64,000 nt of DNA. Origin: Pirellulales bacterium. GTDB taxonomy: Bacteria > Planctomycetota > Planctomycetia > Pirellulales > Lacipirellulaceae. The translations under genes were made by a program, and so were the position numbers. The notes beneath the pieces were generated by a model. The model made no database searches, was not told the DNA's origin, and saw only the letters and a program-made list of their open reading frames with translations. Each line of letters starts with the position of its first letter. Position 1 is the stretch's first letter. Of this stretch, positions 1 through 7,756 are shown piece by piece. The DNA lies in NCBI GenBank assembly GCA_028279215.1, contig JANQOF010000059.1, positions 1 through 64,000 of the forward strand. Direction: 5' to 3'.

Positions 1-140
1 TCCATGGCTTGTCTCCGATGGTTGGTCCCAAAAGAAACAAGTATGAACGCGAACTCCTTTTTGTAACTCCACGACTGCTAGCAACTGCATAATGTTGCTT
101 TGGGAGAGGGCTAGGGCCCCAACTCCCTACCTCTAACATC

Positions 141-164
141 AAAAAAAAAAGGCGGACGTCCGCC
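141..164 (-). terminator. Intrinsic terminator reading leftward
   Basis: Ten A residues at 141-150 are followed by the self-complementary GGCGGACGTCCGCC at 151-164. Read on the minus strand this is a GC-rich hairpin followed by ten T residues, the classic intrinsic terminator form. No protein gene on the minus strand to its right is convincing, so it may end a non-coding transcript. Confidence 0.5.
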
Positions 165-430
165 GGGGTGGCGAGTAGCTCAACTCCGCGCGCAGCAAGA
201 ATTGTCGGGCAGGTGGAAGGATGCACTCGAGGTTTCGGTAGGGGAACAAAGCCCTACCCTCGTTGGCCAACACATCCCACAAACACATGCGGTACCAGAC
301 AATCCGCCCACGCGGCCGCCACTCAACCAACCGACCGGTTTGCATGGGTAGCGTAGCATAGTGAGTGGCCTACTTTCTACAAAAATCCGTGGCCACCCCA
401 GGGCCATTCAGTTGCTTACGTTGGTAAGGC
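165..430 (-). ncRNA. Candidate structured RNA, family unknown
   Basis: On the minus strand this stretch can form several strong helices before the terminator at 141-164. An 8-base perfect stem pairs GCCACTCA (complement of 361-368) with TGAGTGGC (complement of 318-325 region). A 7-base perfect stem pairs the segments at 237-243 and 252-258 around an 8-base loop, extended by CGAG/CTCG at 228-231 and 259-262 across a bulge. I looked for, and did not find, the conserved sequences of RNase P RNA, tmRNA or SRP RNA; a 6S-like RNA cannot be judged by eye. No clear promoter was found. The strand is inferred only from the terminator. Confidence 0.25.
363..387 (-). repeat. 25-base dispersed repeat, copy 1
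   Basis: Read on the minus strand this begins GATTTTTGT, then one variable base, then GAAAGTAGGCCACTC. A copy differing only at that base lies on the plus strand at 12689-12713. The downstream flanks also look alike (ACTATGCTACGCTACC here, ATTATGCTTGATACC there), so the shared element may be longer than 25 bases. Confidence 0.6.
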
Positions 431-563
431 AATGTCGAGATGGGGATGTGGGTGATGGCGATTTCGCGATGCGCAGCCCCAATCGCCAAAACAGGGATGA
501 GCAATACTTGGCGCGTTTATCTCCGTCTGCGCCCTGACTCCAAAAAGACGCTGATCCCACATA

Positions 564-591
564 TTGACACACGAGAATCAAATGATACAAT
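564..591 (+). promoter_or_regulatory. Sigma70-type promoter of the TetR operon
   Basis: TTGACA at 564-569 is a perfect -35 box and TACAAT at 586-591 is a 5/6 match to the -10 box, 16 bases apart. The predicted transcription start is about 597-600, at the ATG of the TetR gene. The -10 box lies inside the palindrome at 582-601. Confidence 0.6.
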
Positions 592-601
592 TATGTATCA
601 T
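582..601 (+). promoter_or_regulatory. Perfect inverted repeat, likely TetR operator
   Basis: ATGATACA (582-589) and TGTATCAT (594-601) are perfect reverse complements separated by ATTA. The site covers the -10 box and the first two bases of the start codon at 600. Size and symmetry suit a TetR-family dimer, so autorepression of the operon is the simplest reading. Binding itself is inferred. Confidence 0.6.
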
Positions 602-1184
602 GAAAGCCCAGTCGGAAGCCACCAAGGATTCGCTCGTTGAAGCGGCCATTCGCGTTTTGGCCGTGACGCCGACCGCGACACTTTCGGACATCGCCCAAGC
701 GGCGGGTGTGAAGCGAGTAACGCTTCATCGACTGATCGGCACGCGCGACGATTTGCTGAAGGAAATCGCCATTCGTTCGCTCGCCGAGATGGATGAAGCT
801 TGCCGAAATGCCATCGAAAAAGCCAAATCGGCGCTAGAAGCACTACGAGCAAGCGTGGAGGCGTTGGTCCCTGTAGGCGATCGCTGCCACTTTCTATGGA
901 CGCAGACCGAAGTGTGGGACGACCCGGGTGTCGCGAAGGAAATTGCTCGTCAGCACGAGGAGCTATTCGAACTCATCGACGCTGCGAAGTCCGAAGGTTC
1001 CATTCGACCAGACATTCCGAACGCTTGGGTAGTCGCTGCGATCGAGGCGGTGGTGTTCGCCGCGTTGACCACGGCGCGGGCGGGCGATATCGCGGTCAAC
1101 GACGCAGGAAAGCTCGCCGCCAGAACGTTGTTCATGGGAATTGAGAATCGCCCCGCCGCGAAAACTCGGAGGAATAAGAAATGA
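600..1184 (+). CDS. TetR/AcrR family transcriptional regulator
   Basis: This is a 194-residue protein, a usual TetR-family size. Residues about 8-50 form the helix-turn-helix domain, with the recognition region around TLSDIAQAAGVKRVTLHRL. The alpha-helical remainder is the expected ligand-binding and dimerisation part; its ligand cannot be told. I chose the ATG at 600 rather than the in-frame TTG at 564, because that TTG is the first triplet of a perfect -35 box. The message would then be leaderless, and no Shine-Dalgarno sequence is present. The stop overlaps the next gene's start (ATGA at 1181-1184), implying translational coupling. The regulator probably controls the redoxin/cytochrome gene and the ABC membrane protein downstream. 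Confidence 0.85.
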   Translation: MKAQSEATKDSLVEAAIRVLAVTPTATLSDIAQAAGVKRVTLHRLIGTRDDLLKEIAIRSLAEMDEACRNAIEKAKSALEALRASVEALVPVGDRCHFLWTQTEVWDDPGVAKEIARQHEELFELIDAAKSEGSIRPDIPNAWVVAAIEAVVFAALTTARAGDIAVNDAGKLAARTLFMGIENRPAAKTRRNKK

Positions 1185-3049
1185 CAAGTTTCTCTAGAAG
1201 CAGTTTCAGAATTGCCCCCTCTCTCCTCGAGCGAGAGGATCTTGAAACTGTAGCTAGGACTTTGGTGGTGATACTCGCATTCGCTGTTGCTACGCTCACC
1301 GCGACGTCGTTAGGAGCTGAGGAATCGCGCGAGCGATTGCTGGGACGCAAGGTTGAAGACTTCACGCTGCCGAATGTCGTGACCGGGGAGGAGTGGAGGC
1401 TTTCGGAACAGGATGCATCGGTAGTGGTGCTGTACTTCAACTCGACACAGTGTCCTGTCACCAACCGATACATGCCGTCGTTGCGAAAAATGCAGAGCGA
1501 ATTGACGGACGACAAGGTGGTTACTGTCGTTATCAACAGCAACCAACACGACTCAGCCGACGAAATGCGGAAGCACGCTATCGACTACGATTTGACGTTT
1601 CCCGTGCTGCGCGACGCGACAGGCCAAGTTGCCAGGAATCTCGCAGTAACGCGCACTGCGGAAGCGATTGTCCTCGACCGAAACTTGAAAGTGCGGTACC
1701 GCGGCGCGATCGACGACCGCTACGAACGGGGGGTCACTCGCCCCAAAGCTACAAAGCACTTCGTCTCCGACGCGCTTACCTCGGTGCTCGCAGGGCGAAG
1801 CGTCGGAATACCAATTACCGATGTGGAAGCCTGCCCGTTGCGTCTTGCGCCGGCAACCACCGACCAGCAGCGTCGCGACCCCGTCACTTACTCGGAACAC
1901 GTCGCTGCTATTCTCCAGCGTCGCTGTCAGTCGTGTCATCGACCCGGCGCCATCGGCCCATTCGAGTTGATGACCTACGACGACGCGAAGTCATGGTCAA
2001 CATCCATTCGCGAAGTCGTCACGACGGGCCTCATGCCGCCCTGGCACGCGGATGCCCCGCATGGACACTTCGCGAACGACCGGAGCTTAACCGATGCGGA
2101 ACACGAAACGCTTCTTGATTGGATAGACGATGGTGCAGTCGAGGGCGATAGGACCAAGCTGCCAAACCCTCGCGAGTACTCAGACGCGTGGAGCATCGGA
2201 ACACCGGATCTCGTGGCCAAAATGGAGAAGAGCGTGGTTGTGCCAGCGGAGACGCCAGAGCTTGGCGTTCCCTACAAGTACATCTGGGCGGACCAATCGT
2301 TCGATCGCCAGATGTGGGTCCACGCAGCAGAAGTACAACCAGGCGCGACAGAAGTTGTGCATCATGCGAGTGTTTATGTTGTCCCCAAAGGTGTCGACAT
2401 CAAGCTCGTGAACGACGAGCGTCCCGCTGGCTTACTCAACGATCTGTTCTCGCCGCTTGCCGACCTTCCACACTTAGTCTCCTTTGTGCCTGGCGACAAC
2501 GCGTTTGTGCATCGTGAGGGTCACGCGCTCCGCATTCCCAAGGGGGCTCGACTACTGTTTGAAATGCACTACACGCCAACTGGGAAGCAAGCCACCGATT
2601 GCAGCCAGGTGGGGCTCAAGTTTGCCGACGGACCACCAAAGCACGAAGTGCATAGTACCGCGGCCATCAACTTTCTGTTTTCGATTCCACCGGGGGATGC
2701 AAGCCATCAGGTCACGGCCGCGACGGATCGATTTCGGCGAGACACCGTCCTGCTCGCGATGAATCCTCACATGCACTACCGAGGTAAGGCATTCACCTAT
2801 GAGCTGGTGAGACGGTCGGGCAAGAAGACGCGACTGCTCCACGTGCCTAACTACAACTTCGAGTGGCAGACGACCTATTGGCTTGCGAATCCCATCGAGC
2901 TTCCCAAGGGTTCCTACATTGAATGTACGGCAACCTTTGACAACTCGAAGGACAATCCGTTCAACCCCGATCCGACGGTGCGTGTTACCTGGGGCGAACA
3001 GACCTGGCAAGAAATGATGCTTGGGTCGATCGAGATTTATGAGAAATAG
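1181..3049 (+). CDS. Secreted redoxin / cytochrome c / copper monooxygenase-like protein
   Basis: A 622-residue three-part protein. Residues about 24-46 are a hydrophobic export segment ending in LGA. About 50-200 is an AhpC/TSA-type thioredoxin fold with the short motif STQCPVTNRY, containing one cysteine where thioredoxins have two. A heme c motif C249-x-x-C252-H253 follows. The C-terminal half (about 340-622) has His-rich strands such as HYTPTG and NPHMHYRG that resemble the copper type II ascorbate-dependent monooxygenase fold. Proteins of this make-up are common in planctomycetes, but I know of no established substrate. A strong ribosome site GGAGG lies at 1168-1172. It is coupled to the TetR gene and followed 17 bases later by an ABC membrane protein. 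A periplasmic redox role is inferred. Confidence 0.75.
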   Translation: MTSFSRSSFRIAPSLLEREDLETVARTLVVILAFAVATLTATSLGAEESRERLLGRKVEDFTLPNVVTGEEWRLSEQDASVVVLYFNSTQCPVTNRYMPSLRKMQSELTDDKVVTVVINSNQHDSADEMRKHAIDYDLTFPVLRDATGQVARNLAVTRTAEAIVLDRNLKVRYRGAIDDRYERGVTRPKATKHFVSDALTSVLAGRSVGIPITDVEACPLRLAPATTDQQRRDPVTYSEHVAAILQRRCQSCHRPGAIGPFELMTYDDAKSWSTSIREVVTTGLMPPWHADAPHGHFANDRSLTDAEHETLLDWIDDGAVEGDRTKLPNPREYSDAWSIGTPDLVAKMEKSVVVPAETPELGVPYKYIWADQSFDRQMWVHAAEVQPGATEVVHHASVYVVPKGVDIKLVNDERPAGLLNDLFSPLADLPHLVSFVPGDNAFVHREGHALRIPKGARLLFEMHYTPTGKQATDCSQVGLKFADGPPKHEVHSTAAINFLFSIPPGDASHQVTAATDRFRRDTVLLAMNPHMHYRGKAFTYELVRRSGKKTRLLHVPNYNFEWQTTYWLANPIELPKGSYIECTATFDNSKDNPFNPDPTVRVTWGEQTWQEMMLGSIEIYEK

Positions 3050-3066
3050 CAGCCGGTCTTGAAGCC

Positions 3067-3942
3067 ATGCAGACGAACGATGCCGCCGCCAACAGAGTCG
3101 TAATCTCCTTGCGACACCTCGTCACTCGTTTTCGCTGGCAAATACTGGCAACCTGGCTTCTGGTCGTCGCTGAAGCTGGTCTGATGCTGATGTTTCCACT
3201 GGTGATGGGCACTGCAATCGATGGCTTGCTTCAGCAGATGTACTACGGCTTGTACCTGCTTGGTGTCGTGGGATTCTGCACCGTGCTTATCGGCACCGTT
3301 CGTAGATTCTACGACACGCGACTTTATTCTCGAATCTACTCGTCGGCAGCGGAACAGATTGTCGAGCAGCAGCGCGATCGCAATGCGGATGTATCGGTCG
3401 TTTCCGCACGCACGGGGATGGCTACGGAGTTGGTCGAGTTTCTCGAGAATTCGTTCCCGGTGATGGTTGATTGCGTGATTGGCCTTGCCGGGGCACTCAT
3501 AATGATTTGGTTGCTGCACGCCAAAGTGCTAGTCGGCTGCCTTGCGGCGACTGGTATCGTCGCCGTCATCTACGCTTCGACGCAGCAAACGACCTACTCG
3601 CTGAACAAAGGGGCAAACGACGAAAACGAGAAGCGGGTCGACGTACTTTCCAATGGAACAACGCATGCTGTCTCCGCGCACTTCCAGCGTGTGATGCGTT
3701 GGAACATTCGCCTCTCGGACCTAGAAACCGTCAATTTTTCCTTGAGCTGGTTGGCGATGATCGCAGTGCTCTTGTTTGCCGTGGTGGCGACGATCGAAAG
3801 CGGCGCCGCCACTCAAGGCAAGGTGCTGTCGATACTGATGTACGTGTTCGGCTACATCGAGAGTGTGATTGCGATGCCGCTGTTCTATCAACAGTTCGTT
3901 CGGCTGCAGGAAATCTCTCACCGCCTGGCACTTCAGAACTGA
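3067..3942 (+). CDS. ABC transporter six-TM domain protein lacking an ATPase
   Basis: A 291-residue membrane protein with about six hydrophobic segments, laid out like the membrane half of an ABC exporter (helices near 25-45, 60-80, 135-155, 158-178, 240-260, 268-285). No Walker A, signature or Walker B motif follows, and no ATPase gene lies next to it. Stand-alone exporter-type membrane domains of this length exist as a recognised family, so truncation is not required. It closes the TetR operon, 17 bases after the redoxin/cytochrome protein. It may pair with an ATPase elsewhere or work as a membrane sensor; neither can be shown here. Confidence 0.7.
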   Translation: MQTNDAAANRVVISLRHLVTRFRWQILATWLLVVAEAGLMLMFPLVMGTAIDGLLQQMYYGLYLLGVVGFCTVLIGTVRRFYDTRLYSRIYSSAAEQIVEQQRDRNADVSVVSARTGMATELVEFLENSFPVMVDCVIGLAGALIMIWLLHAKVLVGCLAATGIVAVIYASTQQTTYSLNKGANDENEKRVDVLSNGTTHAVSAHFQRVMRWNIRLSDLETVNFSLSWLAMIAVLLFAVVATIESGAATQGKVLSILMYVFGYIESVIAMPLFYQQFVRLQEISHRLALQN

Positions 3943-4005
3943 CTCCATGACGACAGCCCAAACGACCAAGATGGAAGTGAGCCACCGAGACCTCCACCGC
4001 GAAAC

Positions 4006-4695
4006 TCACTTCGCCTCGCGCACCTCGGCGGGGCGGTGAGCCTTGAGCGTAGCGTTCGATCCGTTGGCTAGCTGGGCGGGCGGCGCAGGTAGAAAAGCGT
4101 CGAGTTGGTCGAACTCGACCAATTCCGCCAGCCCGGCTTCGGCCAGTTCGCGGCCCGAGACGTAGCGGCCGGGCGAAATCCACGCGGCCATTGTCTCGTG
4201 CGGAACGTTCAATAGGTCGGCAAGCAGATTGTCCATGTCCTTTTCAAGCGTCGCAAAATGTCGCGCCCACTCAGCCGCTTCTGCCAGGCCGACGTTTTCC
4301 TCGCTCTGCCACCGCATTGGGTGGAACAGCAGCACGCTGAACGGGGTGACGATCCGCCGGCGACAGGCGGCGAACGGCCATAACGCGGCGCTGGAGCACT
4401 CGCCAGTCACCACGCCGGTGACGTCGAGGCGGCGAAGGCGAATGAGTGTCATCAGGCTCATCGCACAATACGGGCTTCCACCTGGCGAATCGAAATAGAT
4501 CGTACAACTACCGCCCGGTTCGATGCCAAGCAGTTTGTCGGTCAATTCCCCTTCGTGATCGGTCAAGTCGCCGACGATGGCCAACTCGATTGGGCCATCG
4601 TCTTGCTGTTCTTCGTTCGAGTGGGAAAACGCCATCCAAGAACCCCCAAAGGAAACTGGCGAGTCAGGGTGAGGAGGTGCGGTGCGATCGGTCAC
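4006..4695 (-). CDS. ClpP-like protease family protein with altered triad
   Basis: A 229-residue member of the ClpP/crotonase fold. FDSPGGSP near residue 69 matches the ClpP motif NSPGG. S102 in GECSSAAL sits at the catalytic serine and H125 in LFHPM at the catalytic histidine. The usual aspartate, found in an RDRF-type motif, is replaced by G176 in SPGRYVS. The protein therefore has the fold and two of three catalytic residues. It stands alone, convergent with the TetR operon, with no ClpX or ClpA nearby. The start is uncertain: GTG at 4695 gives the full length, while ATG at 4635 also keeps the whole conserved domain and has a G-rich stretch upstream. Confidence 0.75.
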   Translation of the reverse strand: MTDRTAPPHPDSPVSFGGSWMAFSHSNEEQQDDGPIELAIVGDLTDHEGELTDKLLGIEPGGSCTIYFDSPGGSPYCAMSLMTLIRLRRLDVTGVVTGECSSAALWPFAACRRRIVTPFSVLLFHPMRWQSEENVGLAEAAEWARHFATLEKDMDNLLADLLNVPHETMAAWISPGRYVSGRELAEAGLAELVEFDQLDAFLPAPPAQLANGSNATLKAHRPAEVREAK

Positions 4696-5033
4696 CCGCA
4701 GCGTCCACTAGTCTCCCATTCTAAGTGGGCGAGATCGATTCTGCTACGGATTGGCGGGGGCGGCGGGGGCGAAAAAGTCGCCCAAGACCGGCAAATCCCG
4801 CATCTCCGTCAACATCGCATTCTTCCCGCCGATTGTAGGGCGGGTCTCGGCCATTCGGTCGTCTGCTTACAAATAGGGCTTATTTCTTCATTTAGAGCGG
4901 TGCCGGCAATATACTGCATAGGGAATCGACGAATGACCTTCTAGCTGTCAGGCTCTCGGCCGCCAAGCACCCTCTGAGTTCGTTTGATTCTTGGTCCCCT
5001 CCGACTACCTGCTCTGTTACCGTCTCCCACGCT
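4696..5033. other. Divergent intergenic region
   Basis: This region separates the ClpP-like gene (minus) from the GYF_2 protein gene (plus) and should hold promoters for both. It contains a G-rich direct repeat, GGCGGGGGC twice near 4752-4770. I see no convincing gene or promoter pair. Confidence 0.4.
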
Positions 5034-5798
5034 ATGGGCATTCGATTCGCCTGTCCGAACGGCCATCCACTGCATGTGAAGGCCGATTTAGCCGGCAAAC
5101 GAGGGATTTGCCCTCAGTGCCAGGCGAGGTTTCTTATTCCGGTGCCGCAGGGTACGGCGGCCGTGGAGACTCGGCAGGTGACCGCACAGCAACCGAGCGC
5201 CGCATCGCAGTCGGCCGCGACCACGCCTGCCCACACCCCGCAGTCCACCGAAGCACCGAAGAGCGTTCCCCCGGCCGCCGAATCCTCCACATGGTACGTG
5301 CGGCCGGCGGCCGGCGGCCAATTTGGACCAGCGGACGATACGCTGGTGATCCAATGGGCTGCTGAGGGCCGTATTGGCGTCGATGCGTTTGTTTGGCGAA
5401 CCGGCTGGGACGATTGGCGTCGGGCGAGCGACGTGCCAGAGCATTTTCCTCAACTCGCTCAGCAGGCCGCTGCGGCTAGTCCCTTCGCCCAGCCGGCAGG
5501 TTACAATGCGTCGTCCGGTGGGTTGGAAGCGACATCGTCGGACGCGACCGACGTATCAGTGGCCACAGCGCGGTATCAACGACGCAAGAAGCAATCGGCT
5601 CGGTGGCAGATGCTGGCTGCGGTTGTGTTGGTTCTGCTTGCGATTGGGTTGGGCGGCCTCTTGATATGGGTCGTTAGCCGTACCAGCAATGATCCCGCAT
5701 CAGGCGTTCCCACCGCACCAGCTAACAACTCAGCCGAGGCGGAATCGGACGCGGCGGGCCCGACCAATCAACCTGAAGCCGCCAACACGCAAGACTGA
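5034..5798 (+). CDS. GYF_2-domain membrane protein with N-terminal zinc ribbon
   Basis: A 254-residue protein. Residues 7-35 form a small zinc ribbon (CPNGHPLHVK, then CPQC). A proline- and alanine-rich linker follows. Residues about 84-135 (STWYVRPAAGGQFGPADD through the WRTGWDDWR motif) match the GYF_2 domain, usually a peptide-binding module. One membrane helix lies at about 198-220 (MLAAVVLVLLAIGLGGLL), preceded by a basic RRKK stretch, with a short acidic tail. The ribbon and GYF_2 domain would therefore be cytoplasmic. Such proteins are frequent in planctomycetes and of unknown role. The secreted protein at 5832 starts 33 bases later, probably in the same transcript. Confidence 0.7.
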   Translation: MGIRFACPNGHPLHVKADLAGKRGICPQCQARFLIPVPQGTAAVETRQVTAQQPSAASQSAATTPAHTPQSTEAPKSVPPAAESSTWYVRPAAGGQFGPADDTLVIQWAAEGRIGVDAFVWRTGWDDWRRASDVPEHFPQLAQQAAAASPFAQPAGYNASSGGLEATSSDATDVSVATARYQRRKKQSARWQMLAAVVLVLLAIGLGGLLIWVVSRTSNDPASGVPTAPANNSAEAESDAAGPTNQPEAANTQD

Positions 5799-5831
5799 AG
5801 CACCCCACATTACCCTTTTGAGGCTCTCACG

Positions 5832-6593
5832 ATGACGAAACCCTTGGCACTCATGGCCCCCGCTTCGGTGATACTAATCCTCGCCACATGGCAGGGCACG
5901 TGTTCGTCCTGTCAGGCACAGGAGGCCGACGCCGCCACCGTGGAAGAACCAGCAGTTGACGAGAGTGGCGAAGCTGCCGACTCCGAACCGCCCAAGACCC
6001 AACTGCTGACGGTGAACGACAAGTTGCTGAACCTTGCTGTACCGGTGGCCTGGCAAATGGTGGAACCTCGCAACCGACTGATCGAAGTCGAACTGGCCAT
6101 TCTGCCAAGCAAAGACGGCGAGCAGCCGACACCGGGCGACCAGAGTTCCGAAGAGGCGGCGCCTCGCGGTCGATTGACCATGATGGCCGCCGGTGGCGAC
6201 GTGGATAGCAACATTCGCCGCTGGATTGGGCAGTTTCGACTGGGACGCGATGCCGACGGCAAAGACGCCATGCGGCGTGACGAGCTGAAGTTGCGCGGCG
6301 CCGTCGCCCACGTGCTCGACATTGCCGGCACCTACTTCGACAGCCCCCGCGGCCCGTTTGGACCCAAGGTCGAACGCGCCGACTACCGCATGCTTGGAGC
6401 CATTATCGAAATTGAAGGGGCAGGTAAATACTTCGTGAAGTTTTACGGCCCCGCCGATCTTGTCGAAGAAAACCGCGAAGCGTTTGAAGAAATGCTCTCC
6501 AGTCTCGAGGTCATGCAACCCGAGTCTCGATCCGATGAATCCGCCAAGGAAGATGCCGAGCCCTCGGCGACCGACCAGTCAGCGAACAGCTAG
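5832..6593 (+). CDS. Secreted protein of unknown function
   Basis: A 253-residue protein with a clear signal peptide (hydrophobic core at residues 8-20, likely cleavage near CQAQEA). A low-complexity acidic stretch follows, then a globular domain from about 55 to 225, then an acidic Ser/Glu-rich tail. I do not recognise the family with confidence. It lies 33 bases after the GYF_2 protein and ahead of the dGTPase gene. The acidic linkers at both ends are typical of exported planctomycete proteins. No catalytic motif is visible. Confidence 0.6.
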   Translation: MTKPLALMAPASVILILATWQGTCSSCQAQEADAATVEEPAVDESGEAADSEPPKTQLLTVNDKLLNLAVPVAWQMVEPRNRLIEVELAILPSKDGEQPTPGDQSSEEAAPRGRLTMMAAGGDVDSNIRRWIGQFRLGRDADGKDAMRRDELKLRGAVAHVLDIAGTYFDSPRGPFGPKVERADYRMLGAIIEIEGAGKYFVKFYGPADLVEENREAFEEMLSSLEVMQPESRSDESAKEDAEPSATDQSANS

Positions 6594-6643
6594 CAGCCAA
6601 TTCCCGCTTCGCTCGATTTACCAGCCAGCCTCGCAGAGCGTGC

Positions 6644-7756
6644 ATGATGCCGATTTCTTCGCCCTCCGCCGATCGCGAGTCGGCCTTTTTGGCGCCGTAC
6701 GCGATGCGGAGCGACTTGTCGGCGGGTCGGCGCTACTCGGAGCAGACGCATCCGTACCGCTCAGCCTTTCAACGTGACCGTGACCGGATTACCCACTGCG
6801 CCGCGTTTCGCCGGCTGAGTCACAAGACCCAGGTGTTCACCGGCGACTCCGGCGACTATCACCGCACGCGGCTGACTCACACGCTGGAGGTCGCTTCGAT
6901 CGCCCGCACCATGGCTCGCGCGCTTCGCTTGAACGAAGATCTCGTCGAATCATTAGCGCTGGTGCACGACATCGGCCATCCGCCGTTTGGCCATGCGGGT
7001 GAAGACGTGCTGAATGAACGACTCGCCGACTGCGGCGGGTTCAATCACAACGCCCAAGCACTGCGCATCGTCGAGCAATTGGAGATCCGCTACCCCGACT
7101 TTCCGGGCTTGAATCTCTCCCATGAAGTGCTGGAAGGTCAGCGACGCCGCGCGAAGTCGCTACCGCCAGGCACCCAAGGGCAACCGTTGCTCGAAGTACA
7201 GGTCGTGGACGCGGCCGACAGCATCGCTTACGACGCCCACGACGCCGACGATGCCTTGGAGCTCGGCCTGTTGACCGTTGGAGATCTGAACCAGCTCGCG
7301 CTATGGCGCGAAGCGACCGATCGGGTGAGCGAGCGTTACGGCGACCTTAACGGGTTGCCGCTGCGAACGGCCGTCATTCGACAGCTTATCGACACCGAAG
7401 TAAGCTGCTTGATCGAAGTCGCCGAATCGCGTCTTTCCGAGTTCGCAATCCAGAGCGTTGAGGATGTGCGAAACTCCTCAGCGTTATTGACGGCACCCGG
7501 CGAGCTGGCCGCGAAGAAGCGGGAATTGCAGGCGTTCCTGTTTGCCGAGGTCTATCGCCATCCTGACGTCCTCAAGCAGCGGGCGACATCGACTGCCGAG
7601 TTGGGACAGCTATTCGACCATTACCTCCGCCGGCCCGAACGCCTACCCGACTTCTACCAGCAAATTGGCAACGAAGAAGGACGCGCGCGCGCGGCCGCCG
7701 ATTTTGTAGCAAGCCACACCGATCGTTCGGCCCGCGAAGCTTTCGCCGGTTTATGA
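6644..7756 (+). CDS. dgt: dGTPase-like HD-domain triphosphohydrolase
   Basis: A 370-residue HD-domain protein of the deoxyguanosinetriphosphate triphosphohydrolase type, which cleaves dNTPs to deoxynucleoside and tripolyphosphate. Metal-binding motifs are visible: H79 in RLTHTLEV, H108-D109 in LVHDIGHPPFGH, and the distal aspartate in DAADSIAYDAHD. The N-terminal YRSAFQRDRDRITHCAAFRRLSHKTQV region is also characteristic (the listed motif is split across residues 38-64). Two adjacent ATGs open the frame at 6644 and 6647. The stop overlaps the stop of the convergent glycosyltransferase gene by 6 bases. Confidence 0.88.
   Translation: MMPISSPSADRESAFLAPYAMRSDLSAGRRYSEQTHPYRSAFQRDRDRITHCAAFRRLSHKTQVFTGDSGDYHRTRLTHTLEVASIARTMARALRLNEDLVESLALVHDIGHPPFGHAGEDVLNERLADCGGFNHNAQALRIVEQLEIRYPDFPGLNLSHEVLEGQRRRAKSLPPGTQGQPLLEVQVVDAADSIAYDAHDADDALELGLLTVGDLNQLALWREATDRVSERYGDLNGLPLRTAVIRQLIDTEVSCLIEVAESRLSEFAIQSVEDVRNSSALLTAPGELAAKKRELQAFLFAEVYRHPDVLKQRATSTAELGQLFDHYLRRPERLPDFYQQIGNEEGRARAAADFVASHTDRSAREAFAGL

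Larger units (their letters stand above)
1..563. other. Left-edge region without a convincing protein gene
   Basis: No open frame here has a ribosome binding site or a recognisable product. The stretch is rich in hairpins, carries a minus-strand terminator at 141-164 and one copy of a 25-base repeat at 363-387, and ends at the promoter of the TetR gene. It may contain a structured RNA, described separately. Positions 1-140 show nothing that I can interpret. Confidence 0.5.

Noticed and set aside
165..430. RNase P RNA, tmRNA or SRP RNA
   Set aside because: None of the conserved core sequences of these RNAs is found on either strand.
564..599. TTG at 564 as start of the TetR gene
   Set aside because: It forms the first triplet of a perfect -35 box and the transcript would begin downstream of it.
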